Assembly: GCF_963675165.1 (NCBI RefSeq)
Contig: NC_087381.1
Span: forward strand, 6,914,419-6,978,418
Direction of reading: 5' to 3'
From: Halichondria panicea
Lineage: Eukaryota > Porifera > Demospongiae > Suberitida > Halichondriidae
DNA: 64,000 bases
The notes under the pieces are model-generated. The model was not told where the DNA came from. It saw nothing but the letters and a program-made list of their open reading frames with translations, and searched no databases. Position numbers and translations under genes: made by a program. Below are positions 1 to 13,400 of the stretch, one piece after another (within the stretch, counting starts at the first letter, position 1; every line of letters begins with the position of its first letter).

Positions 1-607
1 GATGACATGGGGAAACCCCTTACGCCCAGCCACCTAATGAGTGTGTGTGTGGTGTGGGTGGTGTGTGTGGTGTGTGCACAGGTCGGGGTGTACATGTACA
101 TGCGATTATTATGAGGTTGCAAAATTCCACAGACAGACAAAAAGTATATCTGGGTGTACAAGAATGATGTGGTTGTCATGTCCATGTTGGCAGCCCCCTG
201 TCTGGTGAGCTGGAGTCCAGACATAACTGTTGTGTGTGTGTGGTCATCTGCTGCCCCCACACAACACACACCCAGTACCACAAGATACTAACAAACAACA
301 AGACCAAGACAAACAAGCTTTGTCCTGGTTAATTACACCCGAAGATGGCCTCAGGGTTTCCCTCAGGTGACACATGGCTCCATTATTTGGCCAGGGGAAC
401 TACGAACATGGACATGTACTAGAACAGTGTGTAACTATAGCCTATAATACACTTCACTGCCAAATTAGCTCAACAAATATAAACAGTCTGGTTGGTTTGT
501 AGTTCGTAAGAGCTTGGCTAGTCTATCATGCTGAAACATGTCTGGTGGTCCAAACACATGCTATGGAGACCATTACCCTGGCTGTATTATAGAGGTGACC
601 ACCGTAC
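1..607. other. Smad4 intron sequence, no exon recognised
   Basis: About 600 bases left of the Smad4 MH1 exon donor. It contains GT-rich simple sequence near 40-80 and 230-240. I searched both strands for the continuation of MH1 and saw no convincing exon, so the next Smad4 exon is probably outside the window. Confidence 0.5.
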
Positions 608-1303
608 CTGTAAGCGTCCATCCAGAGTCCTCTGAATAGTCACACACTTGGATGGTTTGGCACCTCCTGTGGTGATGGCCGTCACTAAGCTCTCTAACTC
701 GTCACGTTTATCCTTGAGCTTCTTTACTAGAGACTCTGTAGCTCTCTTAGCAAACTGTTCACTCTCCCCTCCCTGACGATGGCACATGAGAGAGTGGACG
801 ATGCTAGTGCAGGTATCAATGCTGGCACTGGGGGGGGGTAGGGGTTAAAGTACAAGGTACAGAGTACTCTAGCAGACGATACTGGTACACATATTTAATG
901 CTTGCACAAGTGGGGGTACAGAGTACAAAGGACGATACTGCTATAATTATGATACTAGAGGGTGGGGTTAAAGTACAACACTCAGTAGCTATAACTCCAG
1001 ACCAAGCTTGATTACCTATTCGGAGTCATTGGTGGACCTTGACTCATAGGGGACAGTCCCGGGGACATACCAGCCAGTCCCATTCCCATACCAGGGTGGG
1101 GGGTCAGTCCACCCAACCCCTGGTGGGAGGTTAGTCCGCCCATCCCAGGGGGTAGCTGACTGTAGTCCATCATCCCACTGTGACCTGCCGCTAGGGAGAA
1201 ATATACAATACAATAATACTAAGACACTAAGATACTAAGTCTACTGGGAATTGATAAAACCGCTTGAGTGATCGCACATACCTAGTTGTATAGGAAGCGC
1301 CAT
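608..1303 (-). CDS. SMAD4: Smad4 (co-Smad), 5' part; gene runs off the left edge
   Basis: Three coding exons read right to left: 1303-1282, 1190-1016 and 827-608. All have GT-AG borders and phases that join (1, 2, 0). The last exon encodes the start of a Smad4-type MH1 DNA-binding domain ([20 protein letters not shown] ... [14 protein letters not shown]). The boundary after DGRLQ is a natural exon end, and the rest of MH1, the linker and MH2 must lie left of position 1. The middle exon encodes a Gly/Met/Pro-rich stretch (repeats of [10 protein letters not shown] and MSPGLSPMS type), not part of the conserved domain. The start is placed at ATG 1303 (context gacATGg); the frame stays open upstream, so an earlier start cannot be excluded. 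Smad4 is the common partner of receptor-activated Smads in TGF-beta/BMP signalling. Family identity is near certain from MH1; the N-terminal exons are inferred from splice phase. Confidence 0.88.
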
Positions 1304-2075
1304 GTCAGCAATATCCGTCAGTGTAATTAGGGATGCTGGATCAGTGGAGCACTCTCTCTGTCTTGTCTTGTGTGGAGCACTCTCTCTGTCTTGTATATAA
1401 ATCTGCACAATTAGATACATAGTGAGTATCGCCACAGTAACGAGATATACAATCCTTCCATGTATCATATATGTACATACAAATGCAACTATTATTTTGT
1501 AACGAACTCATAACGAACAATAGGACACCAATAACACAGCACCTCCAGTTGTCCAGTACTATACCACAGCTAGCTAGCTAGCTACTACAATATATTGCAC
1601 ACAGTGGTAGCTTTATCACTGAATCTCATGAACCTTGTACACTTCACACGAAGACTGTAACTATGGCCGTACCTTCCAATAGGAGCTGAGGTCTTGTCTT
1701 GGCTGAGGTCTTGTCTTGGCGCACTGGAGCAGTTGAGTATAAAGTGTACTCACACTGAAGATTGTTTTGGTTTTACATTGGTTAATATACGGAGTAAACC
1801 AGACACTCCGGATATTTCTCTGGATATCCAAATGTCTCGACTCCACCCACTTTATGTTCAAAATGTACAAGAAACCACACCCTAACGTTGACGCATGCGC
1901 ATTAAGTGTAGGATCAGAGATCTTCTTCTTTTTCTTTGTTACCTTCGGTAAAAGAGAGTCACACGTGCCGAAGGTGTGTCATCATGTGATTGAGATAATT
2001 CTTATTAGTGCACACTAATAAACTAACAAAAATAATGGGGGCTAATAAAAAAGTGTGAAGAGAGACTGAGCCGCC
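1304..2075. promoter_or_regulatory. Divergent intergenic region between Smad4 and the carrier gene
   Basis: The two start codons face away from each other across 772 bp. The region holds short tandem duplications (for example a 'ggagcactctctctgtcttgt' type repeat near 1346-1394 and a 'gctgaggtcttgtcttgg' type repeat near 1684-1718). It is the likely shared promoter area. No TATA box or defined motif is claimed. Confidence 0.4.
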
Positions 2076-3297
2076 ATGACTCACAACCAGCGGAGGACTC
2101 ACTGGTGGAAGGAAGGGATCATCGGTAAGCCTATAGCTGCTAGTCTGTGCGCTACAGGCAGCCTTTTAACTATGCTTGATTTCTTTCCCTTTAGTTCAAG
2201 CGTAATACCTCAGTCTTTCTAAACTTTATCAAATCAAACACACACAGGTATGAGTGTTGGAGTGCTGTATGGGACCACTAGTGTAGCTGTGGGGCATCCA
2301 TTCGACACCATCAAGACTAAAATGCAAGCACAGTCTGGATACGAATCTAAGAACATGTTTAGATCGTTTGTTACCACGGTACAAGAGCAAGGCTTAAGAG
2401 GACTGTATAAAGGATGTATACCACCATTACTGGGATCTGGAATATTTCGATCTGCTCAATTTGCTGTATTTGAAGCGTGTTATACAGCAATGGACGTTCC
2501 ATATGGTAAAACTGAAATACCATTTACACATGGTCTACAAGTACGTGTTGTGGCAGGAGGCATCATATCAGCATCAGCGAGAGCTGTTATAGAGACGCCA
2601 TTGGAGTATATGAAAGTGAGAGGACAGCTTCGCCAGAGCTGGAGACTGAGAGATGTCTATACTGGGTTTGGTGTGACTTGGTTTAGGACACTCGGGCTAA
2701 TGACAACCTATTTTATACTGGTAGGATATGTACCTTGACCTCTGTGTCGAAGATATTTGTACCTTGACCTTTGTGTTTAACCCTCTTGTCCCCAGGTTGA
2801 CTCGGCTAGACGTCACGCTCCTCACTTGTTCTCTACTAGTGTGGTTGGGCCATTCTTATTGTCTGGTGTGGCTGCCACTATTGCATGGTGGGTGGTCTGG
2901 CCACTGGAGTACATGAAGTCTCAGGTTAGAATAATAGTAATCATTTGCTGTGTTGTATGTACATGCATTACACGTTGTATTTGTAGTTAGTAGACAGCAT
3001 TTTATGTCTCTGCTTTCTGAGCAAAATTAGAACAAAAAGGACTAGCATAACGTGTATTGTGTGTGCTTATATCCCCGCCCACACACACACCATGCACAGG
3101 TACAGGGCAGCTATGGTAAAGGTGACCTCAGTGTATTCCAGCGTATGAGGGGCGTGGTCCGTGACAAGGGTGGTGTGCTAGCGTTGTACCGTGGACTAGG
3201 ACCTGGGACCATCCGCAGCTTTGTGGCTAATGGCTGCAGTATGATTGTCATGCAAGCAGCTCAGAGAAAAGTGTCAGAATGGGGACTCAGGGGTTAA
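2076..3297 (+). CDS. Mitochondrial carrier (SLC25) family protein, substrate unknown
   Basis: Four exons join in frame: 2076-2124, 2248-2720, 2796-2924 and 3100-3297, giving 282 aa. The start has a good context (gccgccATGa). Three family signatures P-x-[DE]-x-x-[KR] are visible at the expected spacing: HPFDTIK near residues 33-39, TPLEYMK near 133-139 and WPLEYMK near 209-215. These end the first helix of each of the three repeats. Length and three-fold structure match the SLC25 family of six-helix inner mitochondrial membrane transporters. I cannot assign a substrate; residues such as RSAQFAVFEA and RSFVANGCSM do not settle it. An unspliced reading past 2720 ends quickly, which supports the donor there. 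Talin starts 487 bp downstream on the same strand. Confidence 0.88.
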
Positions 3298-3783
3298 CCT
3301 TAGGGGTTATTTATTTTTTGTGAAATTTCATCATTTTGTATGTTCTAATTGTGCGAAAACGCCCCGAAAAGGGTGTAGCCCATACCTACTGCGCATGCGT
3401 AATGAGGCACACTGTACAGTACAGCTTGTACACACAGAGAAAGAGTATAAACTTGACAAAGCTTTTAGTACAACAACTACCTAGTACCTGTACGGTTCCT
3501 GCTCACTCGTGGACGTTGGAATAATTGTGAGATTAATGAGCATATAAAATAATGACTAATCGTAGCTGTTGTAAACTTGTGTACTGTTTGGTGGGAGGTC
3601 CTTTTATATTAAAATACAAATAGTGTCTGGAGCTTTGCATTGCATGCACTTAGGGAGTTGCAATTCACCTATTGAACTATTTATTGTAGTGCTTTATTAC
3701 ATGCGTACACACACACCACACAGGCACTAGGTACGTGTACTGGTTTGCTACTGCCCCGGGCCGTCTGGTGCTAGGCAATCAAG

Positions 3784-5293
3784 ATGGCTACAGTCTCACT
3801 CAAGATAAACATTGTCAAGAGCAACAATGTCAAGACAATGCAGGTATACTACCACACACCCTCCACTAGTCACACGCCTCCACTAGTCACACACCTCCAC
3901 TAAGCACACGCCTCCACTAGTTACACACCTCCACTAAGTACACGCCTCCACTACTCACACATGCCTCCACTACTCACACACGCCTCCACTGCTCACACAT
4001 GTCCTTCACTACTCACACACACACACACACACACTCTCCACACACACAGTTTGATGAGACTATGATAGTCTATGATGCTTGTCGACTCATACGCGAGCGT
4101 GTGCCGGATGCTGCGTCAGGGCAACGTGAGTCACTATATAACCTGTGTCCATATGTAACCTGCGTCCTTATGATACCGTTAGTGCTACGCCCACACACAA
4201 CGATACTGCGTGGGCATCCAATGTCTAAACATTGTTTGTTTTTTAGCACTTATTTAAATAAACGATTAATTTCAGTTTTGAAAGCTTTAGACGCTAACGA
4301 TGTTAATTGATAAGTTATCTGTTAGTAGTTTGTTTGTGTGTGTGGGCGTGTGTGTGATATGTGTCCCCTAACGAGCGTACATAAAGGGCACAGCCCACTC
4401 ATTAGCCCACTCATTAGCATGACAGTGTCCTTTGTGTGTGTGTGTATGTTTGTGGTCAGGATATTATAGATTGTAACATTCCAATCATTCCTGGTAGCTT
4501 ACCGTGCAGTTGCCATGGAAACCTGGCCATCACCTATACAGCTAGTGTACTGTGTTCTTTGCTAAATAATAACATTCGATGGTTTGGCACGTCTGACAAA
4601 TATCATGCCCAGTTTGTCTGCAAATAGTTATACCTGAGAAATGCAATTAACTCATGATAAGTGTGTTATGTCTGCTGCTGGTGTGTCGGCTGCATAATGC
4701 TGACACAGCAAAGCTAACGCCCTCTTGATAACATAACTATATTCATGATCTGTTGCTTTGTGTGTGGGCGTGTGTGTGCAGTGCATGTGGATGAATGATT
4801 GTTCTTTACTACATCCGAATGAATATATACTGTATGGAATGCTGTCTATATTGTTCCAAGCATACTTAGGGAAAGTTCAACAACCATTGACAGACTGTGC
4901 GTACACTATGCTAGAATAGTTAGAGGTCACGACCTTCCCTCCCTTTACAGCTAACGAGTACGGCTTGTTCAAATCGGACGAGGACCCTACTAAAGGTCGC
5001 TGGCTGGAGCAAGGTCGGACACTGGAGTACTACCATCTCAAGTCTGGGGTAAGTGGAGGGACGGGGTAGCTATCTTTGAGAACCTGTAGTTTGTGTTCAG
5101 TTTGATGCATTCAATAGCTCTCAGAATGACCTTTCCAATGATGTGCTTTATGTGATTAGTCGAACCCTTCAATTTTAACATAATCAAAGGCTAGCCTTTC
5201 GCTTTTTGCCAATTTCAGCCGCTTTGAGAGCCCGTAATTGTACCCAGTGACCTTGTTGATTCACCCCCCCCCCCACACACACACGCACACACC

Positions 5294-5326
<33 letters not shown>

Positions 5327-6392
5327 TACACCCACCTACCCACACACACGCACACCCACCCCCCACACACACACAGGATCTACTGGAATATCGAAAGAAG
5401 CAACGACCACTGCGTGTGCGTACGCTGGATGGTTCCATCAAGACCCTCCTAGTGGATGATAGTCAGACAGTGGCTGAGCTTACCCGGGTAGTGTGCGCCA
5501 GGATAGGTGAGGGGGCGGGGAGTGTAGTGGTTGAGGGGGCGGTTAGGGTAGAGTAGTTGTGCTTTCAGTGTGGTCCACACCACCAGCTGGTGCTGTGTAT
5601 AGTATCAATATATGTAAGTTAGTAAACTGTAACGATGTTTATACAACTATTATTCAATGCTCCACACACACGCCCACTCCACCACACACACACCCGCCCA
5701 CTCCACACACATAGGTCTCCAGAACCCTGAAGAGTTCTCCTTCACCAGCGATGAGGAGACATCAGAGCAGACGCTGCGTCGGGAAGGTCACAAGGCAAGG
5801 GATCAGAAGAGACTGGACAAACTCAAGATGAAACTACACACTGACGACGAATGTACGTGTAGGATTAAGGGGGCGTGGCCTTGAGTGGGCGGTGTGTAGC
5901 TTGTGTGCTTGGCCTCTATTTGTACACATGCTGTGCTTCTAAATCATGTGATGATAGTAAACAAGTGTAGAGCTTCAGTTCTAGTTCTAGGAAAGACTGC
6001 TCTGGTTGCGTTGAGTTGAGCTCTGGAAGTTATGTGGTCAATTATGGCTTGTTAGCATAAATAGATAGAAGCACTTTTTAACAAGGACTCCAATGGTGTA
6101 TGAAGCTTTAAATTTCAGTGAAGTATGACAAAGTTATGACAACTTTATGAAGGTCAAACTCACTCAACACAAATAAGACTTGAGACTAATTCCATGCCTC
6201 AGTTCAGGCAATGCTGATGTAGTGTTGTCCTCCATTGAAGCCAGGCAAGGACGCATGTGCAGTCGTAACCTTATATGGTCATGGTGGCTAGTCATGTTAT
6301 GAGGTTGGAATGTAGTCAAAGGGCGGCAGTATTGTGTTATTGTCTGTCCTGACTGACACACATCAGTACTACTATTGTGTCAGCTTATATGG

Positions 6393-6436
<44 letters not shown>

Positions 6437-7412
6437 CTGTGTGTGTGTGTGTGTGTGGTGGGGGTGGCTGTGTGTGTGTGTGTGGGTGTGGGTGGCTGTG
6501 TGTGTGTGCTCCTGGGCTGTGTAGACACTGCAATAATCTACTAGTACCCTATGACCACACCCCTTTCCTTGTATAGTGAACTGGTTGAACCCTGACAAGT
6601 CTCTGAGGGAGCAAGGTATAGAGGACACCATCGTCCTCACACTCAGAAAGAAGTTCTTCTTTTCTGACCAAAATGTCGACAGAAATGATCCCGTTCAACT
6701 CAACCTTCTCTACGTCCAGGTGTGTGTGTGTGTGTGGTGTGTGTGTGTGTGGGCGGTGTGTGTGCTCTCCTCATAAAACCATCTATTCTGTTGTCATCCT
6801 CGATATTACTCTCTCTAATTACCCGCACACAGTCACGTGATGCCATCATTGACGGGACACATCCTTGTACGCGTGAAGAGGGTATACAGTTCGCAGCCCT
6901 CCAATGTCAGATCCAGTATGGCAATCATAACGAGGCCAAGCACAAACCAGGGTTCCTGAACCTTGTAGAGTTCTTACCAACAGAGTATACGAAACTCAAG
7001 GGAATTGAAAAGAACATTTTCAGTGATCACCGCAAGTTGCATAACCTGAGTGAGATCAATGCTCGGTTCCGCTACATCCAACTGTGCAGGTCACTGCGGA
7101 CGTATGGAGTCACCTTCTTCCTCGTCAAGGTGAGGGGGCGTGTAGTTGAACCAACAGCCATTAACTTGAGTACCGTTGATCCAATATCAATGATTTTGAA
7201 AAAGACCTTTCAAATGATGTGTTTCAATCCCAAAGTTTGGCGAGGCCATAATTTGTCATTTTTCCGCCTTGGACCATGGGCTATTATTCATGGTATGGCC
7301 AAATTGGCAAATACTTTTATCTCTCAAATATAGGGCCGAAATTGGCAAATTTCAGTTTATGGCAGCTGAAAGAGCCAAGCAACTAGCTGTCATAGCTTTC
7401 CTAGCAGATACT

Positions 7413-7479
<67 letters not shown>

Positions 7480-10400
7480 ACACACACACACACCACGTAC
7501 ACACACACACACACACACACTGTTTCTTGCCCCACCCCTCACAGGAGAAAATGCGTGGGCGTAACAAGCTTGTACCACGGTTGCTAGGCATCACTAGGGA
7601 GTCAATCATGCGTGTGGATGAGAACACCAAGGAAGTGCTCAAGACCTGGCCCCTCACTACTGTCAGACGCTGGGCTGCATCACCTAACTCATTCACTCTG
7701 GTAAGCAGTTAGTACCGTAAGTCCTATTACAGACGACGCTCTAATTATACGACATTTGGATATTTCTTCCATAACTATAGCACCATAAATGTACTGTCTA
7801 TAAATTCTTTTATTTTGTGTACATCATTATAGTTTAGTGTCGTCTTATTATTAGCTTGTGATCACAATATGCCACGCCCCTCTTGTAATATGCCACGCCC
7901 CCTCTTGCAGGATTTTGGTGACTACTCGGAGTCCTTCTACTCAGTACAAACCACGGAGGGGGAGACCATCTCTCAGCTCATAGCCGGGTACATCGATATC
8001 ATCATGCAGAAGAAGAAGCCAATCCATGCAGACGTTCCTGACGAGGACGATGAACCAGGTGGGCGGGGCTGGGTTATATAGGGACTAGGTGGGCGGGGCT
8101 AGGTTATGTTTAGTAATTATAATATCAACTTTACTTTAACAAAAGCAATTCCTTTTTCCCACATTTCAGTAGTTATCTTTGAGAGCCCGTAATTTGTGTT
8201 CAGATTGTCCAATTTCCAAACTAATTGATGCATTCAATAGCTCTCAGAATTACCTTTCCATACTATTTTATCGAGTTCTGGCTACATGCAGTGATGGTGG
8301 AGGAGCTGATTGCTGGGGGACAGGCTAATGTGACCACCTTCACTCAGGGTGGTCATGGTTACGGGGAGGAAGACAGTATGGCTCTACAGGGAGTGCCACA
8401 ACACCCGGACATGGCCGGAGGAGACGGCATGCACATGGGAGGTGTGTGTGTGTTGTGTGTGGTGTGGGGGGTGTGTGTGGGTGTGTGTGTGGTGTGGGCA
8501 TGGGAGGTGTGCGTGTGTGGTGTGGGGGTGGGAGGTGTGTGTGTGGGTGTGTGTGTTCTAATCCATGGTTGTGTGACCCCCCCTCCTAGGTCTACCACAG
8601 TATGGCTCTATGATGGACAGTGCTGCCACAGTCCACCATCCAGGGTCACAAGCCATGAACCCTCAGGTACTGGAGGCACAGAGTGCTCTCAGTGCTAACA
8701 TTGGGAATGGATTGATGGCCACTAACACAGCCACCGAGGAGCTCATGTCACGCGCTGTGCTAGAACCACTGGGATCTGACGCTGTGAGTTAACCCCTACA
8801 CCCCCACACACACGCCCACACACACACGCCCACACAGTCTTTACTTCCATTCTACAATATTTTACACATGTACATGCCTATGTGTATTAACCCCTCCATG
8901 CCCATGTGTATTAACCCCTCCATGACCTCATATATTAACCCCTCCAGGCCTCGCTCAAGTGGAAACAGACGACACTAGATGTGTCCCGTCAGAACGTGAG
9001 CTCTGCCCTGGCGGCCATGCTGGCCAGCTCTGCCTCCATCATCACACTCACTGGAGGGGACCCAACTAACACCAACTACACTGCCGTGGGATCTGCCGTC
9101 ACTACCATGTGAGATAACTCTATTTAACCATCATTGTCAGTGGAATATTGAACTCTATTTAACCAACATTGTAGAGAAATATCAAATCAATGATATTAAA
9201 ATGTTTATTTAACCCCTACAGCTCCACTAATCTGACAGAGCTAGCGAAGGCTGCTCGATTACTGGCTGCCCTCAATCCTGATGGCCCCACAGGAGATGAG
9301 CTGTTGAGAGCTGCTCGTGCGTTGGCCGCGGCAACCGCTGCACTCTTGAACTCTGCACAACCAGAGAACATGAAGGTATGTTCCGTATTCATTCTAATTA
9401 TAGACCAGGGAAAAAATTACTTTTAGCCGAATTATGATATGAATTTTCATATAGAGTGGTTTGAATTTCGTATGATTAGAACATGGTACATGTCGCTGTG
9501 TGTTGAACTTTGACCTTGCAGGATCGTCAACAACTTCTTCAATCTGCCGGAGATATGGGAGCGACTGGTGGGCGTCTATTAGAACTTGCCGGTGACGCTG
9601 AAGTTGACCCTCGAACCCAACAAGCCCTCGTGAGCATGGCTAAGTCGGTTGCTAGTGCCACGGCTGCCCTAGTTACCAATGCTCGCAATGTTGCCGCCAA
9701 ATGTGATGACCAAGCACTCCAGAACCAGGTCATCCTGTCAGCTAAACAGACAGCTCTGGCCACACAAGGACTAATAGCCTGTACCAAGGTGGGGTACTAT
9801 ATCCAAGTATCTTTGTTCAGTATTTGCTATCTTGGTATACTGCACCCCCCCCCCCCCCCCCACACACACACCACACGCACACACACACACACACAGGTAC
9901 TAGCCCCATGCATTGATAGCCCACTGTGTCAGGAGCAGCTTATTGAGGCTTGTAAGATGGTGGCTGCTGCCGTGGAGAAGATCGTGATGGCTGCTCAGGA
10001 GGCGTGTGGTGATGATGATGCTCTGAGGGACCTCGGTGCTGCTGCCACAGCTGTCACTGAGGCACTCAATAACCTCATAGAGCAGATCAGGGAGGGAGCG
10101 TACGCTGTCGAGGGAAGTGAGTCACTAGTGTGCCAGCCTTCGCAATAGAATATAAGCTAGCTCCATGTAGTCTATGTTAGCTTGTGTTTAAATGGTGTAT
10201 GATAAACCAGTGTGTGTATAACACATGCCCCCCCCTAGGTACCTATGACGTGTATAACACATGCCCCCCCCCCCCCCCTAGGTGCCTATGACGATGCTGT
10301 TGAGGCAATCCTCGTGGCAACTGAGAGACTGTTTGCCTCCATGGGCAATGCCAAGGAGATGGTACAACAAGCCATGGCTCTCTCCAAGGCCACGGCTGAT

Positions 10401-13400
10401 CTGGTCAGAGCCATCAGACTAGAGGCTGAGAACGAGACAGACCCTGATGCACGACGCAGACTACTAGACGCTGCTAAGAGCCTTGCCGACGCTACAGCTC
10501 GTATGGTGGAGGCAGCAAAGGGTGCAGCAAGGAACCCAAATGACCCCCGAACCCAAGAAGCCGTACGAAAAGCTGCTGAGAATTTGCGTGCTCTTGTGAA
10601 CTCTGTGGCCTCCAGTGCTCTTAAGAAGAAGGCAATAAAGAAGCTGGAGATAGCGGCCAAACAGACTGCAGCCGTGTGCACGCAGTGTATAGCTGCCGCT
10701 CAAGGTATGTGGGCGTGTGTGGTGGGTGGGCGTGTGTGGTGGGTGGTGTAACTGTAGAAATTATTCTAAAAGAAAATAGAAAATAATATTTCAGTGATTG
10801 GTTGAAATGTTCTATTCGGAATTGGACCTGTTCATAGCTAACTGTGTGTGCACAGTACAGTGTACCAAGCTTATTGTACCTCTAGGAGCTGGAGCGACCA
10901 ATCGGAATGAAGCCTCACAGATGCAACTCATCAACCATTGCAAGGCTGTGGCAGAGCAAGTGTCATCACTAGTACAAGCTATCCGCCTCTCAATGAACAA
11001 CCCTGACAGTCCAGCTGCTCAACTTGGCCTCATCAACTCATCCCAGGCCATGATACCAGTGAGTACACACGGATATGTATCTAGTCTTCATGTTGAGGTT
11101 GACCTTATAAAGTTGTCGTAACTTCACTGAAAGTCATACATTCCTTGAAAAAGTGCTTCTTCAAAACTATTCATGTTTTGTGAGAAAATTGCTAAAAGTA
11201 GTCAGGAAATGTGCAATCATTTATTTGGTCATATTTTTATTTCACAGCCTTCTGGAAAGATGGTCGCCGCTGCTAAGGCTGCTGTTCCCACGGTAACAGA
11301 TCAAGCTGCTGCTCTACAGTTAGGAAACTTTGCCAAGGCTACTGGCGTTGCTCTCGCTGACCTCAGGGCTGCCTCCGCAAGGGTAGGTGTGGTGTGGGAG
11401 TGTGTGATGTGGGTGTGGGCGTGTGTGATGTGGGCGTGTGTGCTTGTACTCTGAAGTTAGCTACAGTTTATCTAATATAGCGGGTTGTTTTCGTATGATG
11501 GAATTTTTCGTATTTAGAGCATTAATCCGAAAATTGTAAGTACAAAATACGTCACCATCCTGAGCTGTGCGAATATTTAGTGTGTGGGCGTGTGCTTGTA
11601 CTCTGACCCTCACTAAATGTACAGTATATAACATGTGTTATTAATGTAATGATATCCAATATTCCCTCCAGGCTGCTGAGGTATGTGGGTCCCTGGAGAT
11701 AGATAGTGCCATAGATACCGTCCGTGCGCTGGCCAATGAGATGGCAGAGGCTAAACGAGAGGCCCATCAAGGGAAGCTGCTACCGTTGCCGGGGGAAACA
11801 GTGGAGAACTGTGCCCTGGAGTTAGGAGCCACCTCCAAGACTGTCGGGTCATCCATGGCTCAACTGCTCACTGCCGCTAACCAAGGTGTGTGTGTGTGTG
11901 GGTGGGTGGGTGTGGGTGGGTGAGTGGGTGTGGGTGGGTGGGTGTGGTATCAGCAATCTAAACTTGTCATGTGATAGACCTCTCCTAGAGCTACTGAAGG
12001 AATGTTTTAGCTTTAAGATTGATTCATCTAAACTAAAGTTACGGGCTGTCAAAGAGATTGCTGCTAATAGAACCTCAGCTAATACGTGTGCCCCTGTACA
12101 CAGGTAATGAGAACTACACTGGGATAGCCTCCAGGGACACAGCTAATGCCCTCAGGGTGTTGGCTCATGCTGTGAGGGGTGTGGCTGCTGGCTCCAAGAA
12201 CACACAGACACAGGAGTACATCCTCTCCACCGCTCAACAGGTGTGGACAATAATGAATACTGTGCACTCTATATAATCATGGTTGAGAATCAAGTATTGA
12301 TTGCGTTTCTAAGTTGCATGCAAAGCATGGGGAATTGCATGCTCACTATTTGAGTGTCTTTTAATTGTGATTTATGCGACAACTTGCAATCCTTATTGTA
12401 CTTATACAAAATATGTACTATGTCTATACATGTACATGTGCTGATACTAGTACCACACTGGTCGGTCACTAGCCCACCGGTTACCATAGTATGTTGTGAC
12501 CTATCCATTACGATAGCCACTCCCCCTTTATGTCAGGTGATGGACCAGAGTGTAGCGCTCATATCGGAGGCTAAGGCAGCCGTACAAGATCCCAACGCCC
12601 CTAACAAGCAAGTGAGGCTCGCACAAGCAGCCAAAGCCGTGTCTCAAGCTCTCAATCAAGTGGTCAACTGTCTGCCTGGGCAGATCGAGTTTGATCATGC
12701 CATCAAGGCAATCGCTGAGGCATCACGAAGACTGCAGAGTGGAAAGGTGTGGGTGTGTGTGCATGTGTGGTGTGGGCGTGTGCGTGTACAGTGTATAACG
12801 AATTTGTAGTTGTGCTATTATTCTCTATTTCTATTCTAACTCCTTCCTCACACTCCCCACACACACGCCCACTCCACGTCCACTCAACTAGTTCCCAAGT
12901 GCCGGAAACGCTTCATACCAAACACTGCAAAATGAGCTCAGTTCAGCAGCTGCCTCTCTCAACGCTGCGGGTACAGAGGTCGTTGCCGCGGCGAGGGGTA
13001 CACCTGAGCAGCAAGCAGTGGCCACTAAGAAGTTCTCTGATCGCTTTGAAGAGCTGCTCACAGCTGGTCTGACACTGGCCGGTGCATCCAAGGACAAGCA
13101 ATCCCGTAGCGACATGCTGGGGTATCTGCGCACAATATCCGTGTCTTCATCTAAGCTGCTACTAGCTGCTAAGGCTATCTCTGCTGATCCCAATGCTCCC
13201 AATGTCATGAACCAGCTGGCAGCGGCCGCACGCTCAGTGACTGATGCCATCAACTCTCTGCTCAACTTGTGCTCTAGCTCTGGTCCAGGACAGAAAGAGT
13301 GTGACAATGCTCTCAGGAATATTGAGGTACAAGTGAAGACAGTACATGTATATCGTGTGTACTATAGAATGGCTGCATTCAATATTAATATGTTAGTTAA

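Noticed and set aside
1241-1468. Separate small membrane protein on the minus strand
   Set aside because: The hydrophobic stretch lies upstream of the Smad4 start in the same frame; no signal of a distinct gene and its downstream part is better explained as the first Smad4 exon.
7142-7544. Talin ORF read through intron 7
   Set aside because: Frame continuation after VKV is intronic; splicing from 7129 to 7545 restores the F2-F3 sequence.
10286-10681. Antisense 131-aa ORF opposite talin exon 16
   Set aside because: Shadow of an Ala-rich helical coding exon on the other strand.
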